64,000 bases of DNA from Lentinus brumalis (lineage: Eukaryota > Basidiomycota > Agaricomycetes > Polyporales > Polyporaceae), in assembly GCA_001792895.1 (NCBI GenBank), contig MARA01000017.1:558001-622000 (forward strand). The letters run 5' to 3'. Each line of letters begins with the position of its first letter. The first letter of the stretch is position 1. A program made the translations under genes and the position numbers. Under the pieces are notes generated by a model. It was not told the DNA's origin. It saw only the letters and a program-made list of their open reading frames with translations, and ran no database searches. Of this stretch, positions 1 to 12,519 are shown piece after piece.

Positions 1-24
1 TCGTGTCATGGTCAAGGGACTTAC

Positions 25-358
25 GACGTTGTTGTTCTGGCAGCAAACAGCGTTGGAGGAGCAGGCGTTTCCGCTCCCGACGCCCACAACGGACAGAGGA
101 GAGCACTTGAGGCCGATCTGGCCGATGACACCTTCAAGGGCGACGCCGACGACGGATAGGAGCGCAGAGCCCGCCGCGGAGTTCGCCTGAAGCACGCAGA
201 TGTGAGCATGAACACCGAATGCGCAGAGTAGTGCTCTCTAACGTACGTCCTCGAGGCTCTCGCAGCACTGAACAGGGCCGGTGCTGCAGCTGCCGTCAGC
301 GGCGACCGCAAGGACGGGGAGAGCAAGGAGAGCAGCAGCAGCAACGCGGAAGAACATG
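25..358 (-). CDS. Class I hydrophobin (3' end outside window)
   Basis: Small secreted amphipathic protein that coats hyphae and spores. Exons on the minus strand are 358..247 and 186..25; a further GTAAGT donor at 24..19 shows that the last exon lies beyond the left edge. The protein opens with a signal peptide (MFFRVAAAALLALPVLAVA, about 19 residues). The cysteines then run C-x6-CC-x32-C-x13-C-x5-CC, seven of the eight that define the family, with spacing typical of class I. The eighth should be in the missing exon. The exon junction restores an unbroken hydrophobic core (LLSVVGVALEGVIGQIGLK), which supports the splice. A TATA box lies about 100 nt upstream. Identification is firm; which paralogue it is cannot be said. 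Confidence 0.93.
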
Positions 359-458
359 TCTGAGACTAAGTTGATTTGGGTGGTGAGAGTGTGTTCGAGG
401 ATTGTCTGTGTGTGCAAGGGTGACTGCGAACTGAAGTTACCGTCCCATCCCTCTAAAG

Positions 459-466
459 CTTTTATA
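459..466 (-). promoter_or_regulatory. TATA box of the hydrophobin gene
   Basis: TATAAAAG read on the minus strand, about 100 nt before the hydrophobin ATG. Position and sequence fit a core promoter of a strongly expressed gene; transcription start was not seen. Confidence 0.6.
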
Positions 467-978
467 CTCGACTGGCTGGTCCGTGCACCACCTCGCCAGC
501 TGGCCGTCGCCGCTCGTCCTTCACACTTCACGCGTCATGCCCGGGCGGTGCGCCGCCCGCTTTCCTGGTCTTCACCGCGTAAGTACGCTGGGTTGCGCCA
601 AGTTTCGAGCGCTCTTGGGGCGCCCCGCCGCGTAATGGGCACATGGGCTGCGCAGTCATCCTGCGCCGTCGCGACACTCTGAAACACGGCGCTCATCGTA
701 CGGCCTTCAACGCATTACAATTGGTGATGGACTGTAACGGCCCAGTGTGCATAGGGTCCCTCCGGACGTAAGGATCTGGGCCGTCGTCGGCAATTTGACC
801 GCCGTGGATGTTAATCAATGTTAGGCTCGATAGGACTTTAGGTAATATCATGGCTTCCAGTCACCGCAGAGCAGCCGAAGCTCAGACAAGCTATTCCAAT
901 TGTCTCCTAGCCGCAGGACGATTTGTCTGGGCACCGTCCATATGTTCCGATAAGTGACAGAGGGTATGCACCGTCGTA

Positions 979-2706
979 CTATTCCGTGGCAACTGCGAGC
1001 TCCGCATCCCGGCTGGAAAGCCGCTGACTGCGTATTTCCCTGATCTCCTGCTCGACTGCGCCCCAAGTGAAGTAATGCGGAGTGGTCGAGGTCGGACGTC
1101 TAGCGCCCAGCACTTCTGCGTCCCGTAACACCAGGTTGGGGAAGAGATGGTTGATGTACTGCGCCAGGAGAGTTTTCTCGAGGCGACCGTGGTTCAGGTT
1201 CACGGCCAAAGTCATCTTCAAGTCGAGGTACATGAGAGGATGAGGGGGACTCCTTGCCACCGAGGGACCTCGATATCGTCTGGGATAGTAAGCTTGGTCA
1301 TGGCCAATTGCCGCAGCTGAGGGCAGTGGTCAGCGAAGTGCTGGAGGGATGTGAGGGGCGGACGAGTGCGTGAACCGATGGGGGAATAGGCGAGACAGAG
1401 GCTCTGGATGTGCTTCCATGCGCGAGCGATCTCGGCGATATCCTCGTCGCCACACGAAATGACAGCGTTTGCCAGGCATATCTCGACATCCTCGAGATCT
1501 GGGAGACCGAGCAGCGGACGGATGATGGCGGAGTAAGAGGGGGAGGTCGCGGTGGGGTCGTTCCACACGACCTCGGAAGGATCGTTGAGGACCACTACTG
1601 ACACTATGCGCAACGAACGCGCGAAGGTCGCAGATGCGATGAGGGGGAATATGTGATGGTCCATCTGCGAGTAATCGCCATCCACAGACTTGAGCGACAG
1701 CACGCGAAGATGCGGCGTATCGAGGAAGCCGGACAGGACACCACACAAATCCTTGGACGATCCTTGCAGGCGAAGCTCCAGAAGGTTCGGTGCGTGGACT
1801 GGCAAGCCAGTGTGGTTGAATTCACCTATCCTTGCGAAGAGGGATTCGAGGGACTCGAGGGATGCAAATATGGAGCGCAAGTGGTCCACACTCAATACGA
1901 GAGACTGGTTGAACAGGCAGAGCTCGCGAAGGCGGGTGAGTTCAAGGATAGAGGGAAGCATCGCCAAGCCAGGCCCCTCTCTACCGGCGACCGAGAACCT
2001 TGCGAGGGATGGAGCCGCTGCAGCTATTCCCACGAAGACGGGGTCTACGTCATGATAATCCTGGTATCGTTGAGGAGTAGCGAACGCCGCACTGCCAGTG
2101 GACTCCGACCCGAGACGGCTAACGCTCATCTCCAAGTCTTGAAGAGATTGCGAGGCCAGGAGTAGGACGGCAGTGTCGGTGGGGACCGCGTGTCTCCATG
2201 ACAGCCGCTGCAAGGACGGAAGGAACGTCTGGCCGTCGTTGTACTTCGTCAAGACACGTATGAAGGCGAGCTCGCTCTTCTGACAGGCCGCAGCCCCGAT
2301 CTCGCGGACGTGTGATGCCCGACGCAGAAAGCGCTTCCACCTTTCCGGTTGTCGCTCGACTACGTCCTTCACGAAGTCTTCAGGGTCGATGTACTGAATT
2401 GTGGCAGCAGATCAGTATCCGAACCGGACAAGCAGAGCCCCAAAATCCGAGTCTCACCTGCCAGTAAGCGGAGAGATATTTGGCCTCCCCAGAGAAGTCT
2501 CTCCCAGCGAGGAGGTTCCACAAAGGGCTGAAAGACGCTAGGTCTCTCCATAGAACGTAGGACGCTGGCTCTCCCCACGCGCGACATACGCGGGTGCACG
2601 ACGCGAGGGTGGAAGAGCCACTCTCTCCGCACAGGCGGATGTTCTCAAAGAGATGTAGCAGAAGATCGTAACTGAACAAGGTGGCATCCACGGGTGATTG
2701 GTCCAT
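979..2706 (-). CDS. F-box protein with leucine-rich tail
   Basis: Probable substrate adaptor of an SCF ubiquitin ligase. Exons 2706..2458, 2393..1269 and 1215..979 give about 536 residues. The N-terminal 50 residues form an F-box (LLLHLFENI, then CTRVCRAWGEPASYVLW), and the rest is leucine-rich with irregular repeats (LPSLQRLSW, LQDLEMSV, LTRLRELCLF), as in the many F-box/LRR proteins of mushrooms. The first intron has a clean GTGAGA donor and CAG acceptor. The second is less sure: donor GTCCCT at 1268 and acceptor GAAG before 1215 keep frame and reach a tail (QYINHLFPNLVL) that fits this family. Target proteins are unknown. Long open frames on the opposite strand are shadows of its base composition. 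Confidence 0.8.
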
Positions 2707-3333
2707 GGTGACGCTTCCGGGCCTGCCAGACTGAGGCGAGCTGGGAATCTTCAGGACAACGGTACCGGCGTAGCTGTACGGGAAGTGAGTACCGCGGGTC
2801 GAACTTGATGAGAGGTTATCGAGAGAGGCCGCGGTGTACTTGAGGTGTACAAATGGTTCAAGGTCAACGTGGTTCCGAGGAATCGGCATATACGGATTAG
2901 CGATGTTGCTGCGGCGATGGATGACTAATCGCAGAGTCCTTACTTACTTCGTGTTGGGACCAGGTCCGATCCCAAAGGCCGTTGTATGTTTAACCACTCC
3001 TTTTGAGTATGAAATGCACTCACGAACACAGCCGGCTTCAGCATGGGAGCTCGCTCGCCCAACGCTCGCCCGTGACTGTATGAGTAATCTGTATCCTCGG
3101 TGCTGTATTGATTGCGGCTTGATTGCGGCGCCAAGGAACTGAGTGCACCCTCAACGAGCCTCAAATCCACCGGGGTGTTGGCTACAGCTCGTCATCGGCC
3201 TCAAATCCCTCAGCTCCGGAACTCAAACGGGATGAGACGGTTAGGCAAGTGGCGGTGTTGTCGGTGGCGCGACTTCCCTTTTAGGTTTCCCGCCTCCTCG
3301 TGAAGCGCGCGTCATCGCTTTGAACACGGTGTT

Positions 3334-3355
3334 CCTCCTCCTCCTCCTCCTCCTC
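3334..3355 (+). repeat. (TCC)n microsatellite
   Basis: Seven tandem TCC units, pyrimidine-rich on the plus strand, upstream of the AA9 promoter. Such tracts are common near fungal promoters; no function is shown here. Confidence 0.8.
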
Positions 3356-3571
3356 AAGGCTGCGCTTACCTACCGCGACGCGTGAAAGTTTGTACAGACA
3401 CTCGAGGGTATCGATGGCATATCGCTCTTGCGCCGGGAGGCGGGCCCGGTGAGTTCAATCCCGCCACAGAGGTGGCGCTTGCCCCAAATCGGCAAATCGG
3501 CGCTCTGGGACTCCGCCACCCTCAAAAAATGCGTTTGAAGGAAGAAAAATCTGCTTGACTCCAACGTGAGG

Positions 3572-3579
3572 TATAAAGG
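3572..3579 (+). promoter_or_regulatory. TATA box of the first AA9 gene
   Basis: TATAAAGG on the plus strand, 210 nt before the AA9 start codon; the leader between is pyrimidine-rich, as often seen at fungal transcription starts. Confidence 0.5.
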
Positions 3580-3781
3580 CGGGGAAAATGCCTCATCGAA
3601 GCCTTCAGCTGTTGCTTGTCGACACACTTTCCTCCTCCAAAAACCTCAGTCTCGCCGATTCGGCCCAGGCTCACAGGCTCGTCAGCCTCTCGTCCCATAT
3701 CACACAAAGACCCTCCTTGTCGCTTCCTTCGTCTGCTGGCACAGTCCCTCGCGTCTCATCCTCCTCGCTAATTCTATCGCT

Positions 3782-4738
3782 ATGAACGCTGTCCTCTTTG
3801 CTCTCCTCGCTGTCACCCCACTCGTTGCGGGTCACGGATACCTCGCCTCGATCAACGTCGATGGCACCACATACAAGGGGAACACCCCGGGCAGCAGCAG
3901 CAGTGAGTCTCCATCATTCATATATGTCGTGAGTTCTTCGCATGCTGACGTCGCTCTTTCTCTCGCAGTCTCGTCGGTGATCCGCACGATCGACGACATC
4001 GGCCCCGTCAAGGGTACCGACAACAAGTACCTCGCGTGCGGTCAGAACGCCCAGAAGGCGGCAAACGTTGCCTCGGCCGAGCCCGGCAGCACCGTCAGCT
4101 TCAAGTGGGTCAACAACAACGGCGGCAACGTAAGTCTCCCACTTCCCCATCTCGCTCGAACGTGTATCTGACGTGCTGTTCTGCGTCCTACAGTGGATCC
4201 ACGAGGTCGGCCCTCTGCTCACGTACATGGCCTCCTGCGGCTCCGCGGGCTGCAAGAGCTTCGACCACTCGCAGGCCGAGTGGTTCAAGATCGAACAGGA
4301 CGGCCTCCGCTCGGACGGCACCTGGGCGATGCAGGACCTCTACGAGGGCAAGTCCGCGACGGTCAAGCTCCCGTCGAACATCAAGCCCGGGGAGTACCTC
4401 ATCCGCCACGAGCTCATCGCCCTGCACACTGCCGCGACCGTCGGCGGGGCCGAGTTCTACCCCGCGTGCGTGCAGCTCTCCGTCGGGGCAGCGGTTCCGG
4501 CACGCCCGACAAGACAGTGTCGTTCCCCGGGGCGTACAGCGACCGCGACCCGGGCATCCTCATCGATGCGTACGACATGACTGGCGACTACAAGTTCCCC
4601 GGTCCCGCCATCTCGAACCTCGCCGGCAAGTCCGCGGCCGGCGTGGCTGTCGCCGCCAACTCGACGGCGGCGGAGGAGGAGTGCGACCCAGAGGTGATGC
4701 CTCGCCGCCTCAGCCGTGTGATGCGCTCACTGGCATGA
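3782..4738 (+). CDS. AA9 lytic polysaccharide monooxygenase, frame broken
   Basis: Secreted copper enzyme that oxidatively cleaves cellulose or other beta-glucans. Exons 3782..3902, 3969..4129 and 4194..4738. A 17-residue signal peptide ends before His18, the mature N-terminal histidine of the copper brace (HGYLASI). The second copper histidine is in WIHEVGP (His97), and the axial tyrosine is in GGAEFYPAC (Tyr183). The frame fails after VQLSV: one base is missing at the GGGG run 4485..4488. Reading one frame earlier then restores the conserved tail (TVSFPGAYSDRDPGIL) down to the stop at 4738. No intron can explain the shift. Either the gene is inactivated or the consensus lacks a base. The tail ends PRRLSRVMRSLA, shared with the second AA9 in the window. 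Confidence 0.88.
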
Positions 4739-5272
4739 GCGCACCTTCGTATGTCCACGACCGTGTCCTTCTTTTGCGTTTCCGTACGTTACCACATATC
4801 ACCTTACTATAATGCTCCTCTCGGTCGTAGCTCTACCGCTTGTATCCCTAGACGCTGTTTTCCGCTTTGCCGCCTGGTGCTGTATCCGGATGTAATTTTG
4901 TCACGACATGTAGCGTTACTTATCAAAAATTCATTGCGGCGATGCTGCCCGCGGATCTTCCCATTCCTGCTGTCGGATTTCGAGCGCGTCCTTGCGTCCG
5001 CTGCACATGTTCAGGCTCATGTTATCTACGCGACTGAAGAGGCAAGACAGACGGAGAGGGAGAGCTTTGCAAGGTGGCATGCTGCAATATAATCGTCGGC
5101 CGAATCGTCAAGATGTACACTACATTACAAATTGTTACAGTATCCAAGAACCCGTGTATCGTGGTTATCATTAATCCAGGCTACGTATCGCGTCGTCAGC
5201 GTTCGCTCTCATTCAACGTCGAAGCATGAAGGTACTCACAGTCTGTAAAAGAAACGACGATTGTCGGTGTGG
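4739..5272. other. Convergent intergenic region
   Basis: The 3' flanks of the AA9 gene and the ZIP transporter. AT-richer than its neighbours; no coding or RNA feature recognised. Confidence 0.5.
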
Positions 5273-8200
5273 TTAGCAATCAGCGATCGGGTTGATTCCA
5301 AAGAGAGACGGCACGCACCCAATAGCAGCCATGGCAATCACGCCCGCAAACAAGCTCCCCAATGCAAGCGCCTGCCTCCGGATGCTGCTCCGCCAGAGGT
5401 GCGCGTCCATGACGAAGTCGCCCGCGAGCATCTCGACGCACGCCGCGTATATGAGCATCCCCGCGGAGATCGCGGACATGACGCCCTGCACGAGTATCAG
5501 GTGTGCTGCGATGGGAGACCCGTAAGTGTGTGCACGAGATGAACGGAAGCGAGGCGCAGGCACGCACGTCCTTTGGACTTGACCCCGCCGAGCGTGGCGA
5601 GACCAATGCCGATGCCGAGTGGTGTCGTGATGGCGAAGGCGCCCGCGAGGAGCGGCTTGAGCGTGCGCCCCGGGAGTATATGGAAGCCATCTGTCAAGAG
5701 TCGCAAGCGGATAAGCTACGACTGCAGTATAGCATTGAGCAGCAGGGACATACGGTCAGAGTCATTCGTGGGCAGGCCCGCGATCCGGATCCCGAGGGAG
5801 AGGCCCTCGAAGAGCTGGTGGAAGACGATCGCAACGACGAGAGAAGCTGAGGATCGTGTCAGCAACCCATACCATCGGACACGCGGACGGCGACTCACTG
5901 AACTCAGACCCACTCGTAATAGAGAGGGTCAAGCCGATGACGAGCGAATGGATCATGATGCCCAGTTGCAGCACCTTTAACCGCGATGGTCAGAGAGAGC
6001 AACACCGACACGCAAAGGAAATCCTCACCAGTATTCCAATCACCTGTCTTCTTCGGCCTACCTTCATCTCCGCGGCCTCTTCAGAGTCGGTGGCGCACTC
6101 CTCGTCGACGCTTTCGTCGTGCATCTGTCCGTGCCCATGCCCATGCCCACTAGCATGGTCCTCACCGTCGATTCCATGCATCCAGCGTTCCATATCCGCG
6201 TGCGCGTGGCCGTGGTGATGACCGTGGCTGCTTCGACTGTGACCGTTCTCCCGATGCGTGCCCCCGTTGTTCTTGACGGGTTGTGGACGCGGAGGTGGAA
6301 GAGGCGCATCAGCATGCGGATGCGGATGCGACAGCGGGCCGGGACGGTCGACGACCGTGTTGCTCGATGCTTCGCTGCCCCAATCGCTCCACCAGAACCA
6401 GCGCCATCGCGAGACGCGGACATGATGGCTCGCATGCGAGTCGCGCGGCTCGTGCCTGTGGTGACCTCCTGAGAAGAACGCGTCGGGAGGGGCAGAGACG
6501 TGCGCGAGCTGGTGACTTGGGCGAGCTGGTGGTCTGTTCGAGGAGCGCTGGGAGGTGGAGCCGTAGAACTGTGACGAAGTAGCAACAGGCGAGCTGTTGA
6601 GCGGGACCGTCTCGTCCGTACGAGGGGACTTATATGGCAGGGAAGACTCTTGAGCTAGTTCAGGAGAGGCGAGTGGAAGAGGTGCGCCAGACGGATGGCC
6701 GGCCTCAACAAACAAATCGGCGGGGCGCTCACCGCGAGGCAGTCGCGGTAGACCCTCTAACCAGGTCGGCGTGCCGCTCGGTGTCTCCACAAGGATGGCC
6801 GGCCGAGTCTCCGTGGTGTCATCGAACACCATTCGCACAGACGAGGCAGATGAAGATACCGCCGAAGCAGTAGGTGTGGATGGAGCGGAAGGGTATGACT
6901 GTAGTCGGTCGACGAAGGCGGTGGATACATCTGTGGCAAGGTCAGACGAGCATGCAAGGAGTTCGGACAATGCAACATACATTCGACAAGAAAAATGCAC
7001 AGTAAAGAGCATAGTCTATGAGGGAAAAGGATCAGCAGCAATGTCAAGAACGAGCAGCGCCTCGCGAGTGTGGCGATGATAAATCGGAGAGCCGTCAACT
7101 GCGTCAACTTCCATCGGCCCTATTAGCTTGTAGAGGATCTTAGTGAAGACCAGCCAAATGCTAGGCGAGGCGCCTCGGGCGTACCGGACGACCAACCAAT
7201 TCGAGTGTTCGAGCGGCAAACAGACAGCTGCGTATGCCTCGGCCAGAGGTACGCATAGCACCAAACGAGAATAATTTGCGGTTGATTGGCATGCCGCTCG
7301 CAGGGAGAAGTCATGACCAGGACGAAGGATGTCCAAGCGGACCGCTTGCCACCTTCTCATTGGGGCAGGACATCGTGAATTCACGTCGCAGTTTCTCCAT
7401 GTTGGTCGCTCCGCGTCTCGCTGAATATAGAAGCAACGAACGGGGCTACGAGTGGCCTCCTGTCTTGTGGCGAGACAGAGGTTCTCGGGTTTCATGCATG
7501 CCTGATCAGATTGCCCTGCACCCAGCTTGCGCCGACGTGATGCAGGCTGCAGACCACCTTGTATCTACGTATTTTCAAGGCCCCCCGCTGGCAGGAAACA
7601 GTTCGTGGTGGTGCGGGCGCGAGTCAAATTGCTGGAAGGGTACGACCAAATGAGAGCCCGTTGTGTACAGTCAGCGCATACAACGTCAGGTCATGACGGC
7701 GGTCGTTAAAGCACGAATGCGGGCAGCGATGTAAGACGAAAACGACTGACAGGTTGAGCCTGGATAAGCATCATGACTTTGTCGCGGCATGGACCTAGTA
7801 GTCTCGCCAGCCAGACGGTATAGGCGGGGTTCTGCCTCGTCCAAAACGGGAAGGAGAGCGGGAAGAGGACGAGACAGAACCATGGTTAGGGACGGGTTGT
7901 TTCCTGGTGTGGTGTCCGTTCTCTTCCTTCTGTGTCCGCGACATAACCGTCTGGGAACGAGACTAGGACCTAGGTATTTTGTGCGCCAGACGATCCACCG
8001 ATCGCCTCGCAGTCCCTCATACGTTCTCGCCGCTCCTGGTGCAGAGTGATGAAGGGTACTCACACGATCATCCCAGCCCAATGCTCCACCTTCCATCTCT
8101 CGTTAACTGTCGGGCTCAACAGGGCCTTGAAGGAGTCTTGGAGCAAGTGCACGAAGGCGGTGGAAAGGATGACTCCTGTGCCGAAGTGCTTCCCAATGAA

Positions 8201-8433
8201 GAAGAGGATACTCGGCACGCGTATCGAGCGAAATGTTGCCGTGATGGTCGGGAAAGAAACGGCTGATTTGGTTGAGTACGGAGCACTTCTCGTGTTCGAG
8301 ACAGAGAACACATACCAAACAGCGAGACTGCAAAGATGAGCAGCATGATGAGCACCCGTTCCACCGTCCCGTCCTTGACCGCGAGCATGTCTTGAGGTAA
8401 CTTCCCGGACGCATTGTCGGCGTATTCAGACAT
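5273..8433 (-). CDS. ZIP-family zinc/iron transporter
   Basis: Membrane transporter bringing zinc or iron into the cytosol. Eight exons: 8433..8316, 8262..8064, 7015..6981, 6930..6029, 5974..5899, 5846..5754, 5690..5568, 5505..5273, giving 592 residues. Hallmarks are IGKHFGTGVILSTAFVHLL in the second membrane segment, and the paired metal-binding helices LGIMIHSLVIG and VVAIVFHQLFEGLSLG. The loop between segments 3 and 4 (exon 4, about 300 residues) is long and histidine-rich near its end (HGHHHGHAHAD, GHGHGHGQMH). Every junction restores phase; the 35-nt third exon is needed to build SLLCIFLVEYVSTAFVDRLQ. Intron 2 is 1,048 nt, about twenty times the usual size. Metal specificity cannot be read from sequence. 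Confidence 0.93.
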
Positions 8434-9806
8434 ACAACTTCCGATGTGTCGAGTATCTGGATATCGTCCGTGGCGTGGTGGTTTATTATGAGTAAGACCG
8501 AGAGACTGTAGAGGAGGAACGGAGGCAAATGACGGGTGGATCGGGGTATACTTACTATGACATTGGCAGAGGACCGCACCGGTCGCCCAGGGGTGTCTAG
8601 GGTCTCTGGCTGCACTCTGTGGCGGCCAATCCGAACGGCCCCAGATATAACAGGACTCCGGAACCGCTAAATATGGCAACTGAAGCGCCCACAAGAGCGC
8701 GATTGGAGTCTCGACTACTTACTCTTGACGGCGACCTCCCCAGTCAGAAGCTCTTCATCATCATGCATCTTTCTTGCTTTGCTCATGAAAGAGACTACGA
8801 GGAGTTTATTCTAGCTAAGTGCCTCGTTTTTTGGACCGCCGGCATGCAGTCATTACCATCAAGTCAAATTCCGTATGCCATCGTGAGTAAGTAGACTCGA
8901 CGGCAGCGACCGCAGAGGCGTGGACTACAAGGCGAGGGTCAGCGGCTGCTTGCAGGTAGAAGGGCTTACATCTTAGGTGGGCGATGCTAGTGACGCATTT
9001 ACCGCGACGTGTCAGGCGAAAGGATATATGGAAAGCAGAAACCCTGGTACTGTGTGGCGCCAACTCGTTCGCGGACAGGTTCCCCGTGAATGGAACTTGT
9101 GTATCTGCAGAGTAAGGCCATACTGTACCGCTCCGACAACTGAACATTCCGCTGCAGTGCCGACCGCCATAGACTCCGACCAGATCCACACAGACTTTAC
9201 TCGCGTTGACGAAGCCCCATCGTACTGCTCGCACAGTGCTGGCAGGCTTCACTTCACGTCCCGACCCCCCATGTACAGGTAAATCTAGCGTTGGCGTTGG
9301 AGAAGCTGGCACGGTCTGGTGCGTAGAATTTCCAAGCATTTCGGAGAGCGAGCCCGCGAACTGCTCGAACGGCCGGCAACGCCGGTCCACCCTCGAGCCT
9401 CGCAAGCTTAGCCTGAGTAAGTATTCGGAGGCCTCACTGACAGAGTCTCTTAGCATCAAAATGACAGCTTATAACTTCAACTTGTCCGTACTATCGTTCA
9501 ATCGTTGTTCCGGTCCGTATTACTCTGTATTACCCGTCACTTCAAAACTAAGTAATGACCCGATAAACCTGCCCTAAACAGCGAGCGCTTCGCGGCACGA
9601 CGATACTTAGTACTGTATTGCAGACATGATCCTATTCCTCAAGTTTGAAGTATGGGAAACAGTCTAGACGAAAGGCTGTCGCGGTAAGTGGGACGTTCAG
9701 CCAAGGATACTGCAGCATTCCCAGAGCTGACGGAGCCACGATCAGTCTAGGCGACTACTTGAAGGCGCGAGTTCAACGAAGCAGTACAAGCGTCACCGAT
9801 GCTTCG
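8434..9806. other. Divergent intergenic region, ZIP / F-box
   Basis: About 1.4 kb between divergent genes. A 213-codon open frame on the minus strand (9456..8815) has no recognisable domain and I do not call it. Otherwise nothing supported. Confidence 0.45.
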
Positions 9807-12519
9807 ATGGCGAGCAAAAAATTCTGCCCTTGGTATGCGTACTTTTTGTGTGCTCGTGGAATGCCGCTCACAGATGCTTAACACGCAGGGCCGCATCGAA
9901 AAGCGAGGCTCGTTCGCGCCACCGGCAAGCCACCAATCGTTCGCGCACCAAGCAGACAAGGATACCACACTTCTTCAAAGGCTGGAAGTGCCGACTACCA
10001 GACCTGCCGTTGGACATCCTAGTTGAAGTGCGTGACCTGCCAACTGTCCTCTGGAACATACATGACAGACCTCGACTAGATTGCTTCTCATATGCACCCT
10101 CTGGATCTGCTGCACCTGTCGCGAGTGTCGAAAGCCTTCCGTACAATCCTCGCTTCGAGAGATTGCCGGGTAGCGTGGGTGAGGGTACTGCAGTCCGTAC
10201 CCGACCTACCGCCATGTCCGGAGGATATGAGTGAACTTCTATACGTTGCACTCATTTTCGGTCGCAATTGTTTTGTGAGCAGACCTCGCTCGAGCGTGCA
10301 TCTCTTCTCTGATAATTTTCTAGGCATGCGGGGCTGATAAAGCATACTCGGTCGATTATGCACTCCGAGTGAGATACTGTGAATCTTGCTATGACGAAAG
10401 GTCAGCTTTCTTTCGCATTGATGCTTGCGGCGCCTGTTGATCGTCAACATGGTTCGAACTGCAGCGTAGTCGAAGGTGCCCAGGTCCTCTACGATATTCC
10501 GGACCCAGTTCGCGACGTTGCACTCATGCTCATCCCGGCAGAAACGACGTTTGGTATGTCTAGTACAACTCCGCCAAACAGCATTCTGAATTCCTTCAAG
10601 CATTCTATGATATTCGCAAAACACTCAGCAGGCTCAATCCCGCGACTCACATGGCACAGGACTTCTATCTCACACGGGATTTGGAAGCGATGGAACGGTG
10701 GTGCTTGGATCCACCTTCACCGGAACGTTTCGACGAGATCAAAGCGCTAATCCGCGAACGTGTCGAAGACGTCGCGGCGAAACAAGCTGTGAGTGATTGT
10801 TCCTTATCAACAAGCACAATGAGAACCTGAGCAACATGCTCTCAGCAAGGTGTTGTACTAGACATGTGGGAGCGTCTCGTAACGAGCTCAGGGCCGGAAG
10901 CTTCAGACTACAACCTTCAGCGCAGGGCGCGGTAAATAAATCCTCACCGCCTTGTGTACCTGTCCCTGACCCATTCCCCCAGTGTCTTGAGCTTGATACG
11001 GCAGAAAAGGCACCTGGGCACTCCATTCGAGCGCGCAGATGGTGCCGACTCTGACGACGATGGAGACTACTGCGAGGTGGACGCTCGAGATCTTACGCCA
11101 GCCAGTACGTGTGTCAGCGAGGCAGCAGATGAGGAGACGATTTCTGACTTTTTTTGGCCACCGATCAGTTATCAACTGCGCCACACCGCCCAAGGATGTC
11201 CGTCAACTTGAAGAAGAGGAAGAAGCTCGCTTCGAACGCGAAGACGACGCGTACAACGTGCGCCTGGAGGCGCGCTACACCGAGCTTGGAGACTGCTACG
11301 AGCGATTCATGCGCGTGCACGGGCCACTCGACGAGACCTACGACGAGCGGTGCCATCCGAACAGGCATGACGGAGGCCGCCTCTTCTCCAATCTCGCATA
11401 CCGTAACAACGCGCGGACACCGGTCGACTACGACACTTTCGCGTCAGACCTCGGCCTGTTGGAAGACGAGTTCTACGGCTACGAACGCCACCTAGTGTCG
11501 GGGCTCGCTGCATTACTTCCTGGACCTACGGTTTGGACGACCTGGCTCAAGTGGCCGAACGCCCTATACTTCTGCCCGGAATGTTCCAAGACTGCGCTCC
11601 CCTGGCCGGACATCAACGTTCACTGGCGCGAAGAGCACCCCGAAGAGACGATCTGGGCTATCCATGCGTGGCACCGGCCCAAGGTGAAGTGGTGGCGGGC
11701 CGGGGAGGATGTCGCACACCGGATCCTGGATGTCTTGCGCCTGTCTCGGACAACGCCCATGTACCAGCTGAATGAATATATTGAGAAAAGGCGCTTGTAC
11801 TGTAACTGCGGGGACCCGTCGTGGGGACCTGCCAATAGACAGGCATGGGCTGAGCTAGTGAGTTTCGAGTCTCAATCGACCCGGTCCCAGCTTATCGAAC
11901 CTCACGTCCAGGTGCTTCACGTGCACACGCATTTGCGCATGAACGCGGACCGAATGGCAGCCGTTGAGTGAGTCGGATCTTCTCTACTCCGCGGAGGCGA
12001 CTACTGACTGTCTCCCAAATCTGTCCTCTTTTCTACTGAAGCGACCAGCACGTCTGGCATGACGATCACAAGGTGGAGGAATGCATCGTCAAGTTGAAGC
12101 TCGAAGAAACGGTGGAACCAGCGCAGATGTATTATGCTACCCCGGAAGCGTCGGTCGTCGCCCGCGTGGATGCACATCTTACCATGTGTCCGAGCGGCCT
12201 CGTGCCGATATGTCGCGTCTGCAAGGAAATGACGCGCAAGGACAAAGACATGTGGATGGTCCTGCCTCCGAATGCAGATGCCGTCCTATATCACATCTCA
12301 GCCAAGTAAGTCCTCCTTGGCAGCTAGTTTTGGCACGGCGTGAGTGACGGCTGACCGGATCACATACGTGTGCATAGGCATGGACGAACTTTCGACGAGG
12401 CTGATATCTTGTTCGAGGCGCCCTGGTACCTACCTCGGCATCGGCGTCACATGTCTCATTGGGGACGATTTGCACTTGAAGGGGCCGCATCGTGGGCTGA
12501 AAGTGTATATCTTATATAG
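9807..12519 (+). CDS. F-box protein with CxxC zinc-like motifs
   Basis: Likely SCF adaptor of a family expanded in polypore-like fungi. Eleven exons: 9807..9832, 9889..10027, 10080..10274, 10324..10400, 10465..10553, 10601..10788, 10846..10931, 10983..11104, 11169..11967, 12042..12305, 12378..12519; 708 residues. The F-box spans about residues 44-95 (RLPDLPLDILVEI, HPLDLLHLSRVSKAFR). It is followed by two CxxC pairs (C119/C122, C139/C142), then an acidic stretch. Farther on come a C2H2-like block (YFCPECSKTALPWPD ... HWREEH) and a third Cys cluster (CPSGLVPICRVCKEM). The start is the ATG of a 26-nt first exon (MASKKFCPW); a longer open frame upstream lacks an ATG. Substrates are unknown. Confidence 0.87.

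Larger units (their letters stand above)
2707..3781. other. Divergent intergenic region, F-box / AA9
   Basis: About 1.1 kb between two divergent genes. It holds a (TCC)n tract at 3334..3355 and a TATA box for the AA9 gene. No further coding stretch is convincing. Confidence 0.5.

Noticed and set aside
7016..7495. 159-codon minus-strand frame within the long ZIP intron
   Set aside because: Its right end overlaps the acceptor region and it has no motif; the ZIP protein requires the sequence to be removed.
8815..9456. 213-codon open frame on the minus strand
   Set aside because: No domain, no introns, mixed composition unlike neighbouring exons; long open frames arise by chance in GC-rich DNA.
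10554..10581. 28-nt intron in the second F-box gene
   Set aside because: Too short and it gives a stop; using the acceptor at 10600 gives a 47-nt intron and keeps the frame.
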